Shown here piece after piece: positions 1 to 6,900 of a stretch of 8,494 nucleotides of DNA. Within the stretch, counting starts at the first letter, position 1, and each line of letters starts with the position of its first letter. Source of the stretch: Verrucomicrobiales bacterium (GTDB taxonomy: Bacteria > Verrucomicrobiota > Verrucomicrobiia > Limisphaerales > UBA1100); contig PBFV01000015.1 in assembly GCA_002718935.1 (NCBI GenBank), positions 6,925 to 15,418 on the forward strand, read 5' to 3'. Below the pieces are notes generated by a model. It did no database searches. It saw nothing but the letters and a program-made list of their open reading frames with translations, and was not told the origin of the DNA. The translations under genes were made by a program, and so were the position numbers.

Positions 1-212
1 GACAGCTCCAGCAGGTCCTGGCCGCTGTACCGGACCGAGCCCTCGCTGATGTCGTAGCCTTCGCGGCCGGCCAGCAACTGCGCCAACGTGCTTTTGCCAC
101 TGCCGTTGGGGCCCATGATGGCATGCACCTCGCCGGCGTTGATCGATAAATTGACGCCCTTGAGGATCGCTTTGCTCTCCACGCCCGCTTTTAGATTTTG
201 AATCTCCAACAT
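1..212 (-). CDS. sufC: SufC, Fe-S cluster assembly ATPase (N-terminal part, cut by window edge)
   Basis: Only the first 70 codons are visible; the rest lies left of the window. SufC is the cytosolic ABC-type ATPase that pairs with SufB and SufD in the SufBC2D scaffold, where ATP hydrolysis drives conformational change during Fe-S cluster assembly. The translation begins MLEIQNLKAG. It has the Walker A motif GPNGSGKST at residues 34-42, and then LAGREGYDISEG and GQDLLEL, which are typical of SufC rather than of transport ATPases. The Walker B and signature motifs are outside the window. The ATG at 212-210 lies six bases after the sufB stop codon. Only a weak GGGA (222-225 on the complement) precedes it, so translation is probably coupled to sufB. 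The call is firm because of the motifs and the adjoining sufB. Confidence 0.95.
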   Translation of the reverse strand, partial: MLEIQNLKAGVESKAILKGVNLSINAGEVHAIMGPNGSGKSTLAQLLAGREGYDISEGSVRYSGQDLLEL

Positions 213-218
213 GCTAAA

Positions 219-1670
219 TTATCCCACACTGCCCTCGAGGCTCACGTCCATGAGTGCCTGCGCTTCCATCGCAAACTCCATCGGCAGCTCGCTAAAGACT
301 TCCTTGCAGAAGCCGTTCACAATCATGTTCACCGCATCCTGCGTCTCAATGCCGCGGGCGTTGCAGTAAAAAATCTGGTCCTCACCGATCTTCGAAGTGG
401 TCGCCTCGTGCTCCACCTTGGCTGAGGGATTCTTCACTTCAATATACGGAAAGGTGTGCGCGCCGCAGCGACTGCCGATCAGCAGTGAATCGCACTGGGT
501 AAAGTTGCGTGCGTCGGTGGCATTCTTGCCCACCTGCACCAGACCGCGATAACTGTTCTGGCCTTTGCCGGCCGAGATGCCTTTGCTGATGATCGTGCTG
601 CGGGTGTTTTTGCCGAGGTGAATCATCTTGGTGCCGGTATCGGCCTGCTGCGCGAGGTTGGCGAGGGCCACGGAGTAGAACTCGCCCACCGAATCGTCGC
701 CGCGCAGAATCACGCTCGGATATTTCCACGTGATTGCCGAGCCGGTCTCCACCTGCGTCCAGCAAATCTTCGAGCGATCGCCCTTGCAGATCCCGCGCTT
801 AGTCACAAAATTATAAATGCCGCCGTTACCGTCCTCATCGCCGGGATACCAGTTTTGCACGGTGGAATATTTGATCTCCGCATCGCCCAGTGCCACCAGT
901 TCCACCACCGCCGCGTGCAGCTGATTCTCATCACGCATCGGCGCTGTGCAGCCCTCGAGATAACTCACGTGGCTCCCTTCATCAGCCACGATCAATGTGC
1001 GCTCAAACTGCCCCGTCTCCGCGGCATTAATCCGGAAATACGTGCTCAGCTCCAGCGGGCAGCGCACTCCTTTCGGGATGTACACAAACGAACCGTCACT
1101 AAATACCGCCGAATTGAGCGTGGCAAAAAAGTTGTCGGTATACGGCACCACCGTGCCGAGATATTTTTTGACGAGCTCCGGATGATCGCGCACCGCCTCA
1201 GAAAACGAACAGAAGATCACGCCGTGCTTGGCCAATTCCTCCTGATGCGTGGTGCCGACGGACACGCTGTCAAACACCGCATCCACCGCCACGCCTGCCA
1301 ACCGCTCACGCTCGTGCAAAGGCACGCCGAGTTTGTCGTAGGTTTCCAGCAATTTCGGATCCACCTCATCCAAACTCTTCGGCCGATCCTTGTCCTTTGC
1401 GCCCGGCGCAGAGTAGTAGCTGATGCCCTGATATTCCACCGGCTCATAATTCACATGCGGCCAGTGCGGCTCCTCCATTTCCTGCCAATGACGGAAAGCT
1501 TTCAGCCGCCACTCGAGTAGCCACTCCGGCTCCTCCTTTTTGGCCGAGATATGGTGGATCACATCTTCGTCCAGCCCCGGTGGCAGCGTGTCCGTTTCCA
1601 CGTCCGTGTAGAAACCCCACTTGTATTCCTGCTCCACAAACTGATCGATGACTTCCTTTTCGCTGCTCAT
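219..1670 (-). CDS. sufB: SufB, Fe-S cluster assembly scaffold protein
   Basis: This is a complete 483-residue protein, close to the usual 470-495 for SufB. SufB is the cytosolic scaffold on which Fe-S clusters are built, working with SufC and SufD. Recognisable segments are [19 protein letters not shown] (about 197-215), SYLEGCTAP (Cys241), TQCDSLLIG (Cys393), CGAHTFPY (402-409), [16 protein letters not shown] (421-436) and a C-terminus ending SLEGSVG. Aligned from the C-terminus, Cys393 matches E. coli Cys405 and His421/Glu422 match His433/Glu434, the residues implicated in cluster assembly. Cys241 corresponds to Cys254. The core therefore looks functional. The ATG is well supported: a full AGGAGG lies seven bases upstream (1678-1683) and the start overlaps the regulator stop as ATGA. 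The gene is the second of an operon and is followed by sufC. Confidence 0.98.
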   Translation of the reverse strand: MSSEKEVIDQFVEQEYKWGFYTDVETDTLPPGLDEDVIHHISAKKEEPEWLLEWRLKAFRHWQEMEEPHWPHVNYEPVEYQGISYYSAPGAKDKDRPKSLDEVDPKLLETYDKLGVPLHERERLAGVAVDAVFDSVSVGTTHQEELAKHGVIFCSFSEAVRDHPELVKKYLGTVVPYTDNFFATLNSAVFSDGSFVYIPKGVRCPLELSTYFRINAAETGQFERTLIVADEGSHVSYLEGCTAPMRDENQLHAAVVELVALGDAEIKYSTVQNWYPGDEDGNGGIYNFVTKRGICKGDRSKICWTQVETGSAITWKYPSVILRGDDSVGEFYSVALANLAQQADTGTKMIHLGKNTRSTIISKGISAGKGQNSYRGLVQVGKNATDARNFTQCDSLLIGSRCGAHTFPYIEVKNPSAKVEHEATTSKIGEDQIFYCNARGIETQDAVNMIVNGFCKEVFSELPMEFAMEAQALMDVSLEGSVG

Positions 1671-2140
1671 CGGGTGGCCTCCTGCTTAGCGCAATCTGGG
1701 CATACTCCGCGCATGTTCATTTCCGTTTGCGTTACTTGAAAACCCTTCGGCACCTTAAACCCGCTCGTGCGCGGCTTGGCGGTTCCCTCGAAATCCGAAA
1801 CTTCCCCGCACTCCTCACACAAAAAATGCGCGTGTTCATGCATGTTCGGGCAGTACCGCGTCGCCGCGCGATCCAGATGCACCTGCTTCACCAAATGATG
1901 CTTCACCAGCGCATCGAGGCAGTTGTACACCGTGGCCATCGAAATCTCCGGCTTCTCCACCTTGGCCTGCATAAAAATTTCATCAGCCGTCGGATGCTCC
2001 TTGGCATGATTGAGTAACACGCCGTACACCACGCTCCGCTGCGCCGTGGGCCGCAGACCGGCCTCGGCAATACAGGCATCCACCGCACCGCGCTCACGGT
2101 GCGGCGGCACAAACACCGTGCGCGCCTTCACATCCTTCAT
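1667..2140 (-). CDS. Fur/PerR-family metal-dependent transcriptional regulator leading the suf operon
   Basis: This is a 157-residue Fur-superfamily repressor, a normal length. The winged-helix half contains [20 protein letters not shown] (His49) and the recognition helix region [14 protein letters not shown]. The dimerisation half has [12 protein letters not shown] and a final CPDC, giving the structural Zn Cys4 set Cys108/Cys111/Cys147/Cys150. Against B. subtilis PerR, His49, His103, His105 and Asp116 match regulatory ligands His37, His91, His93 and Asp104. The Asp85 position is Cys97. Asp116 favours PerR over Fur, which usually has Glu there. The ATG at 2140 is preferred, with GAGG 11 bases upstream. 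A GTG at 2149 would add three residues but leaves only two bases after GAGG. The last codon overlaps the sufB start, so it is co-transcribed with suf and probably regulates that operon and itself through the palindrome at 2183-2201. Whether it senses iron, peroxide or another metal cannot be decided from sequence. Confidence 0.93.
   Translation of the reverse strand: MKDVKARTVFVPPHRERGAVDACIAEAGLRPTAQRSVVYGVLLNHAKEHPTADEIFMQAKVEKPEISMATVYNCLDALVKHHLVKQVHLDRAATRYCPNMHEHAHFLCEECGEVSDFEGTAKPRTSGFKVPKGFQVTQTEMNMRGVCPDCAKQEATR
1678..1683 (-). promoter_or_regulatory. Shine-Dalgarno site of sufB inside the regulator's 3' end
   Basis: A perfect AGGAGG on the minus strand lies seven bases before the sufB ATG and within the last codons of the upstream regulator. 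With the ATGA overlap it fixes the sufB start and suggests translational coupling. Confidence 0.8.
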
Positions 2141-2182
2141 GGGCCGCACAACCTCGCGTATTTAATTGAGACTGTCAATCTG

Positions 2183-2201
2183 AATTAGAATAATTCTAAT
2201 T
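2183..2201. promoter_or_regulatory. Per/Fur-box-like operator: perfect 9-1-9 palindrome
   Basis: The half-sites AATTAGAAT and ATTCTAATT flank a single A and are exact reverse complements. The inner TTAGAAT-A-ATTCTAA has the 7-1-7 layout of the PerR box (TTATAATnATTATAA), differing at one base per half. It differs more from the Fur box. It starts 43 bases upstream of the regulator ATG and ends about 60 bases before the divergent dehydrogenase, so it probably serves autoregulation and possibly both directions. The binding protein is inferred from context. Confidence 0.72.
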
Positions 2202-2212
2202 AGTATTCTCAT
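2184..2212 (-). promoter_or_regulatory. Candidate sigma70-type promoter of the regulator-suf operon
   Basis: On the minus strand, ATGAGA (2212-2207; four of six matches to TTGACA) is followed after exactly 17 bases by TCTAAT (2189-2184; five of six matches to TATAAT). The palindromic operator covers the -10 box and part of the spacer, which is the arrangement expected for repression. A start site near 2177 would give a leader of about 35-40 bases before the ATG at 2140. Hexamer matches in AT-rich DNA are weak evidence on their own. Confidence 0.4.
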
Positions 2213-2260
2213 CAGCAGGGTCTTGCCTGGGCCGGAACCCCGACGCACACTGCGCTTTTG

Positions 2261-3256
2261 ATGAGTTGGAATATCCTCAATCTTGCCCCCACTTTTCGTG
2301 ATGCCGGTCCGGACGGACGTGAAATGCTTGAGGCGGCCGGCTGCACGGTGGTGGAAACCCAACGTGTTTGCCCACTAACGGCCTCGGATCTTTTGACCGA
2401 TTTATCCGGCATCGCCGCTGTGGTGGCCGGTGCCGATGATTATTCATCAGACGTGCTGACTGCTCCGGAAACTTCCGGTCTGAAAATGGTTCAACGCTGG
2501 GGCGTCGGCTATGATGCAGTGGATATCGATGCCGCCACAGCCGCCGGTATCGTTGTTGGCTACCTTCCCGGCTTTCTCGATGACACCGTGGCGGACTATA
2601 CGTGGGCGCTGCTCCTCAGCATTGCACGGCGCATTCCCTGGGGACAGGATACGATGCGGGCCGGCGATTGGCATGTGACTTGGGGGCACGACGTGGTGGA
2701 ACGCACTTTGGGTATTGTGGGCTGCGGCCGCATTGGCACCGCGGTGGCCGAACGCGCCAAGGGTTTCCGCATGCGGCTATTGGGCTTTGATCCGTTTCCC
2801 AATGAGGCCGCGCGCGCCGCGGGCGTGGAGTTTGTATCCATGGAGCAACTGCTTGAGCAAAGTGATTTCATCTGTCTCAACGCCGCTGCCACACCCGAAA
2901 ACCGAGGGCTCATTGGCGAACCTGAATTGCGCCGAATGAAGCCCACCGCCTACCTCATCAACACCGCCCGCGGTGCCCTACTTGATGAAGCCGCCATGGT
3001 GAAGGCCCTGAACGAGGAATGGATTTCCGGGGCGGCACTGGATTGTTTTTCAGAAGAGCCGCTACCGGCCGATCATCCACTGCGCACCGCTCCAAACGCC
3101 ATCCTTTGCCCGCACATGGCACCCTATGTTTGGGGTAATGCGCGGGAGATGAACCGGGCCGCCGCCCAAAATATTCTCGATCTATTAAACGGCCGACGTC
3201 CCGAATTCATTGTTAATCCTGAAGTTTTCGATTCACCCCAGTTGCGCGTTCTGTAG
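2261..3256 (+). CDS. D-isomer-specific 2-hydroxyacid dehydrogenase (phosphoglycerate dehydrogenase-like)
   Basis: This 331-residue NAD(P)-dependent enzyme is of normal length for the family. It would interconvert a D-2-hydroxyacid and its 2-oxoacid in the cytosol. Visible features are the substrate loop RWGVGYDAVD (79-88), the Rossmann motif GIVGCGRIG (151-159, GxGxxG), Asp177 in FDPFP, which usually selects NAD over NADP, and the catalytic triad Arg237 (NTARG), Glu266 (EEP) and His285 (PHMAPY). All key residues are present. The C-terminal ACT domain of some SerA proteins is absent, so the substrate (phosphoglycerate, glyoxylate, hydroxypyruvate or another) cannot be named. The ATG at 2261 is preferred; an adjoining TTG at 2258 is the only nearby alternative. 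No Shine-Dalgarno sequence is visible. The gene is transcribed away from the suf operon and shares its intergenic region, so it might fall under the same operator, though no clear plus-strand promoter was found. Confidence 0.93.
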   Translation: MSWNILNLAPTFRDAGPDGREMLEAAGCTVVETQRVCPLTASDLLTDLSGIAAVVAGADDYSSDVLTAPETSGLKMVQRWGVGYDAVDIDAATAAGIVVGYLPGFLDDTVADYTWALLLSIARRIPWGQDTMRAGDWHVTWGHDVVERTLGIVGCGRIGTAVAERAKGFRMRLLGFDPFPNEAARAAGVEFVSMEQLLEQSDFICLNAAATPENRGLIGEPELRRMKPTAYLINTARGALLDEAAMVKALNEEWISGAALDCFSEEPLPADHPLRTAPNAILCPHMAPYVWGNAREMNRAAAQNILDLLNGRRPEFIVNPEVFDSPQLRVL

Positions 3257-3347
3257 CCTTAACCAGCAATTGGGCTCTAGAATCATTCAGGCGATTCAGG
3301 ATTTCGGACGGTGGCGGTGAGCTAAAACAGCGAAATGCATTTGGAAA

Positions 3348-3764
3348 TTATCGTTCATTCATTTTCCAAACACCATTCTCATAGATCACGTGTAATTTAC
3401 CGAGAGCATTTCCGTTATGAGCAATTGCAACTCTACCTTTCATTTCACTGCCTTCGTACTCAAAGGTGAATTCTTTCAGTTTATACTCCCCAAATTGTTC
3501 CTTAAAGGCATCCTGATACTGTTTCATTACATTCGCCCATCCTTTCTTTTCCAAACCCTTTTTAATGCGCTCAGAATGAACGGTCTTCAATTTATGTTCG
3601 TCCTCATTTTTAACTGCTTCCAACAACAACAAAAACGATCGTGCTTGGGGAATATGGCTCTCCTTTGAACTCTCATATATATCACCCGAATCTGCGGTTT
3701 CATTATTTGGTTGAGAGCTAGGTTTGGCAGCCTGCTCTCCAACGCCACCCCCACAAGCCAGCAA
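3348..3764 (-). CDS. Small hypothetical lipoprotein body, separated from its signal peptide by a frameshift
   Basis: The open frame encodes about 138 residues from a TTG at 3764 and begins (M)LACGGGVGEQ, which is the end of a lipobox with no signal peptide before it. The missing part, MKQILILMMAG, lies just upstream in another frame (3765-3801). Removing one G from the six-G run at 3767-3772 would restore a lipoprotein with lipobox LLAC. After the Cys there is a polar low-complexity linker (about residues 5-40), a helical Lys/Glu-rich stretch and a C-terminal strand-rich part, FTFEYEGSEMKGRVAIAH followed by LHVIYENGVWKMNER. That pattern resembles small NTF2-like/DUF4878-type lipoproteins, but I do not recognise a family with confidence. 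The gene is clearly more AT-rich than its neighbours and stands alone, convergent with the dehydrogenase. It may be a decayed gene, a sequencing error or a recently acquired gene. The function is unknown. Confidence 0.6.
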   Translation of the reverse strand: MLACGGGVGEQAAKPSSQPNNETADSGDIYESSKESHIPQARSFLLLLEAVKNEDEHKLKTVHSERIKKGLEKKGWANVMKQYQDAFKEQFGEYKLKEFTFEYEGSEMKGRVAIAHNGNALGKLHVIYENGVWKMNER

Positions 3765-3801
3765 TACCCCCCGCCATCATCAATATTAGAATCTGTTTCA
3801 T
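3765..3801 (-). pseudogene. Signal-peptide fragment of the frameshifted lipoprotein
   Basis: Reading the minus strand from the ATG at 3801-3799 gives MKQILILMMAGG, a Lys followed by a hydrophobic core, as in a type II signal peptide. The frame then leaves the lipoprotein frame and stops after about 25 codons (near 3727). With five instead of six G residues at 3767-3772 the sequence would read MMAGVLLAC and continue into the downstream protein. This points to a single-base insertion in a homopolymer, either a true mutation or a sequencing/assembly error. Confidence 0.65.
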
Positions 3802-3830
3802 GCCCCAGCTTATGTCCACGCAGCAGCTGG

Positions 3831-3866
3831 TTAAATCATAATTAATTTATATGTGCATAAAATTTT
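3831..3866 (-). promoter_or_regulatory. AT-rich upstream region, possible promoter of the lipoprotein gene
   Basis: Thirty-two of 36 bases are A or T, about 30-65 bases upstream of the lipoprotein ATG. On the minus strand it contains TATGAT (3840-3835), a good -10 candidate, but no convincing -35 box at the right spacing. Position and composition are the main support. Confidence 0.28.
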
Positions 3867-3916
3867 GAAGCCCTGCTGCATAGAGACACCGGCATCTTTG
3901 TCACAAGTATTGGCAT

Positions 3917-3940
3917 AAAAAAAGCCCCGCAGTGCGGGGC
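3917..3940 (-). terminator. Intrinsic (Rho-independent) terminator of the oxidoreductase gene
   Basis: On the minus strand a perfect seven-base-pair GC-only stem (GCCCCGC / GCGGGGC) with an ACT loop is followed directly by seven T residues. It lies 24 bases beyond the tandem stop codons TAA-TAG of the oxidoreductase. There is no T-run on the plus strand, so it acts in one direction and should shield the lipoprotein gene from read-through. Confidence 0.93.
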
Positions 3941-3964
3941 GGTGATTGGGTTGGCGGACGCCTA

Positions 3965-6900
3965 TTATTCCTTGGCGGCGGCAATTTCCTCGTTGAGGAG
4001 TTCCCAGCCACGCTCGAGGAGGTCGTCGCGGGAGAGGTCGCCGTTGTCCACTTTCTCGACGAGTTTTTTCTGGGCGAGATAATCTTCATTCATGATACCC
4101 GCACGGCTTTGGAGCATTCGCCATGATTTTCGGCGCTCAACGTGGAAAAGCACCATCTGGCGACTGACGGTGAAATACTTGAACTTACCGTTGACCTCAG
4201 CCTTGAAATAGACACCCCAGTCAGGGACGTAGGCGCGGTGCTTTTCATCAAACACACGCCGGTAAATAACGTCCTGCTGCGTGATAGCAATGAGCATATT
4301 GTCGAGGTGAATGAACTCGCCAGCCTGTGCCTCGGGGATTTCCTTGAGGTGCAAGCGGAAGCGTGCCTCGGTGATGGCCCAGTGGGCGACAGTATTGTTA
4401 TACTTGTCGCCTGTGGAGGGGTACTTGGCCTCCCACCAGTCGCGCTTGATAGAGGGATTGCCCTTGAGCTTGAAGCCTTCCTGCATCGTCTCGCCGGCGC
4501 GCGGGTTGTAAATGAATTCTGGCATTCCACGGCTATCGCGAATCATCCGCGCCTGATCGGCACTCATATTGTCTCCCACGCCGTGCTCGGGTTGGCAACT
4601 GGTATAGCACTGGTAAAACGCCGTGCCGCGATATTCGAGGCCATCCAGCATCGCCTTATAAAGCTTAGCGCTATTGGCCATTGAGACCTGTGCGATGTAA
4701 GGCGAGCCATGGCCAGCAGTAAAGGTTTCAGCAACACTCTTTTTCTCAATAAGTTTGCCCTGCGATGCTACGCCAAACTGGTTCATGTCGTAGCCGCCAA
4801 GCATATTGGAGCTGTCGGAGTTTTGACCGCCGGTGTTGGAGTACACCTGCGTATCAAGCATTAGCATCTTCACATTCGGCTTGTTTTGCAAAACCACCTT
4901 GGAGACGTTTTGGAAACCGATATCGCCCATCGCGCCATCGCCACCGATAGCCCATACCTTGGGCAGCTCGCGTACTTCTTGGTCGGTCATTTGCGTGTCA
5001 TCAAGGTGGGTCAGCTCAAAATACTCGCGCTCACTGCTAACGTTCTCTTCGCGCTCTAGTAACGCCGTGGCCAAGCGCTCCGGCGCCACCGAACGGCGCG
5101 CGTGATTGAGCAACGATGATTCGCCAAAGAGCCAGCTGATGGTCGCGCCATCCTGGAATAGTGAATTCATCCACGGATATGGGTGTGGATTGCTAGGGGG
5201 AGTAGAGCCGTACACCGTGTTGCAACCGGTGTGAGCGCCCATATACATCACGCTCATCCCGTTAGCATGGCGGCCGTCTATAGCCTGGATATCGCGGTGA
5301 TTGAATGCGTCTTGCCTCAGCACAGTAATGAGGGCACCGATGATCTCACTGTCTGCTATATCACCATGGGCCTCAAGGCGATGAGTAGTATCGGCGTCAT
5401 TCTCGCCGCCAAACCCCATCACCACGTGGGCTACACTACGCTTGAACAAATCGTATTCCTCCTCGCTGCGTTCCTTGAGCGCGGTGAGCTTGGCTGCGCC
5501 ATTAGATTCCAGTTCGTTAGCCTTCTCGCGCAGGCGCGCGGCTTTACTGTGATACATCGGCCGCATATACGCTTCGGTTACGGAAGCCACGGCACGCAGC
5601 ACGCTCTTCTCGCCACAGCCAGCGCATGCCCCATCGCCACTAACCAGCGCCTCATAATTACGGCGCACCATCAGGTGATTCCGCAATGCCGCTTCTCGCG
5701 AGGCTTCAGGGGTATCATCCTTGTAAAGGCCGAGAAATTTCTGGCTGGTATCTGGAAGCAGTCTGCTAAACACCTGAGCAGTGGTCAGCTCGGCATTGAG
5801 GTCCGGCGTTTCGGAAACCATCCGAAGCGCGTCGTGATCGCCGCATACCTGGACGCACTCGCCGCAGCCTTTGCACAGGTCGGAAACAAAAATTGAAAAA
5901 AGGCCGCCATTGCCGGGGGTCTTTTTTTCAACACTCCGGTAAATCGCGGTTACGTCATTGTAAGCCAGCGGTAGCTTGTTGATGATGGTGATGAATTCAT
6001 CCCGCGCACCAGCATCGATGCTGGTAAGCTGATCCACTTCTGAACTCAAAATATCCTTGAATGGTTCCTTGCCCTTGTTGGCGACGTTTTCATTCATCCG
6101 TGCACGACAGCGATCATCAAGGCCTTTCACCTCATTGAGCAGTGCCTTCTGAGCATCCTTATCAGCCACGTAATTGCGGATGGCCGTGACCAAAATAGTG
6201 CTAATATCCTGCGCAGTATTGGGCAGGGCAGTGTCCGGGCAGGCAGTGATGCACTCCATGCACTGGGTGCAGTTTTCCGCGATGTAAACGGGCGTCTCTC
6301 GGCGAGCTACATATTTGCTTTGCGTGGCGCCGCTGCCTGAGCCCATCACGGCGAGGCTGGCAAAAGCGCCGGCGGGTTGGTGGTAGCCGAAGTCGTTGCG
6401 AAACTCGGAATCAAATTTTTCCATCGTCTGGAACGGCGCGCGTTCCTTGCCCTCGGGCATTGCGCAGCTGGGACAGCCACTGGCGTCACAGCCAGCAGTA
6501 CCTGGCATCTCGTTGTCGGCGGCAGTGTGCGGGGCAAGCATAGGATTGCGCATACTGGACGTGTCGGCATCGTCAATCTCGCCATACTTGATTTCCACTA
6601 CGCGCTCGAAACCGCCGAGCATCACCTCCATATTCGACTCAACTACGGCCTTTCCAAAGCGGCCAAATTTTTTCTCGTACTGATCGCGTACGATCTGGTG
6701 GTACTCTTCTTCTCCAATGTTGTGGTCCTTGAGAAAACTGGAGACGCGAAAGAACGCACCGAGGAATGAATTGCCTTGCATGCGCAGCTGCAGATCCGGT
6801 CGGCTGGTGGCCTTGCGGGCCACGTCAAAGCCCGGCAGGATGAACACACGGATGTTGTTCTCCTTGATGTATTGGCGATAACGGGCAGGAATGCGTTGCC

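Noticed and set aside
618..1520. 300-codon plus-strand open frame
   Set aside because: It lies wholly antisense to sufB, and its His/Arg/Leu-rich translation has no recognisable domain. It is a shadow of a conserved gene.
2173..2178. Perfect TTGACA on the minus strand as the -35 box of the regulator
   Set aside because: The hexamer 17 bases downstream (GAGGTT) does not resemble a -10 box and overlaps the ribosome-binding region. The pair at 2212-2184 fits better.
2166..2191. Plus-strand promoter TTGAGA ... TAGAAT for the dehydrogenase
   Set aside because: The spacing is only 14 bases, too short for a standard promoter. Other plus-strand pairs in the region match poorly, so none was annotated.
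3257..3347. Possible terminator between the convergent dehydrogenase and lipoprotein genes, and the ATTCAGG direct repeat at 3285-3300
   Set aside because: No stable GC-rich stem with a T-run was found on either strand. The seven-base repeat is too short to be meaningful.
3805..3830. Inverted repeat CCAGCT / AGCTGG just upstream of the lipoprotein ATG
   Set aside because: It has six base pairs with a 14-base loop, no T-run and no further complementarity. It is easily expected by chance.
5183..5896. 237-codon plus-strand open frame
   Set aside because: It is antisense to the TPP and ferredoxin parts of the oxidoreductase, which carry clear conserved motifs. The plus-strand product has no recognisable features.
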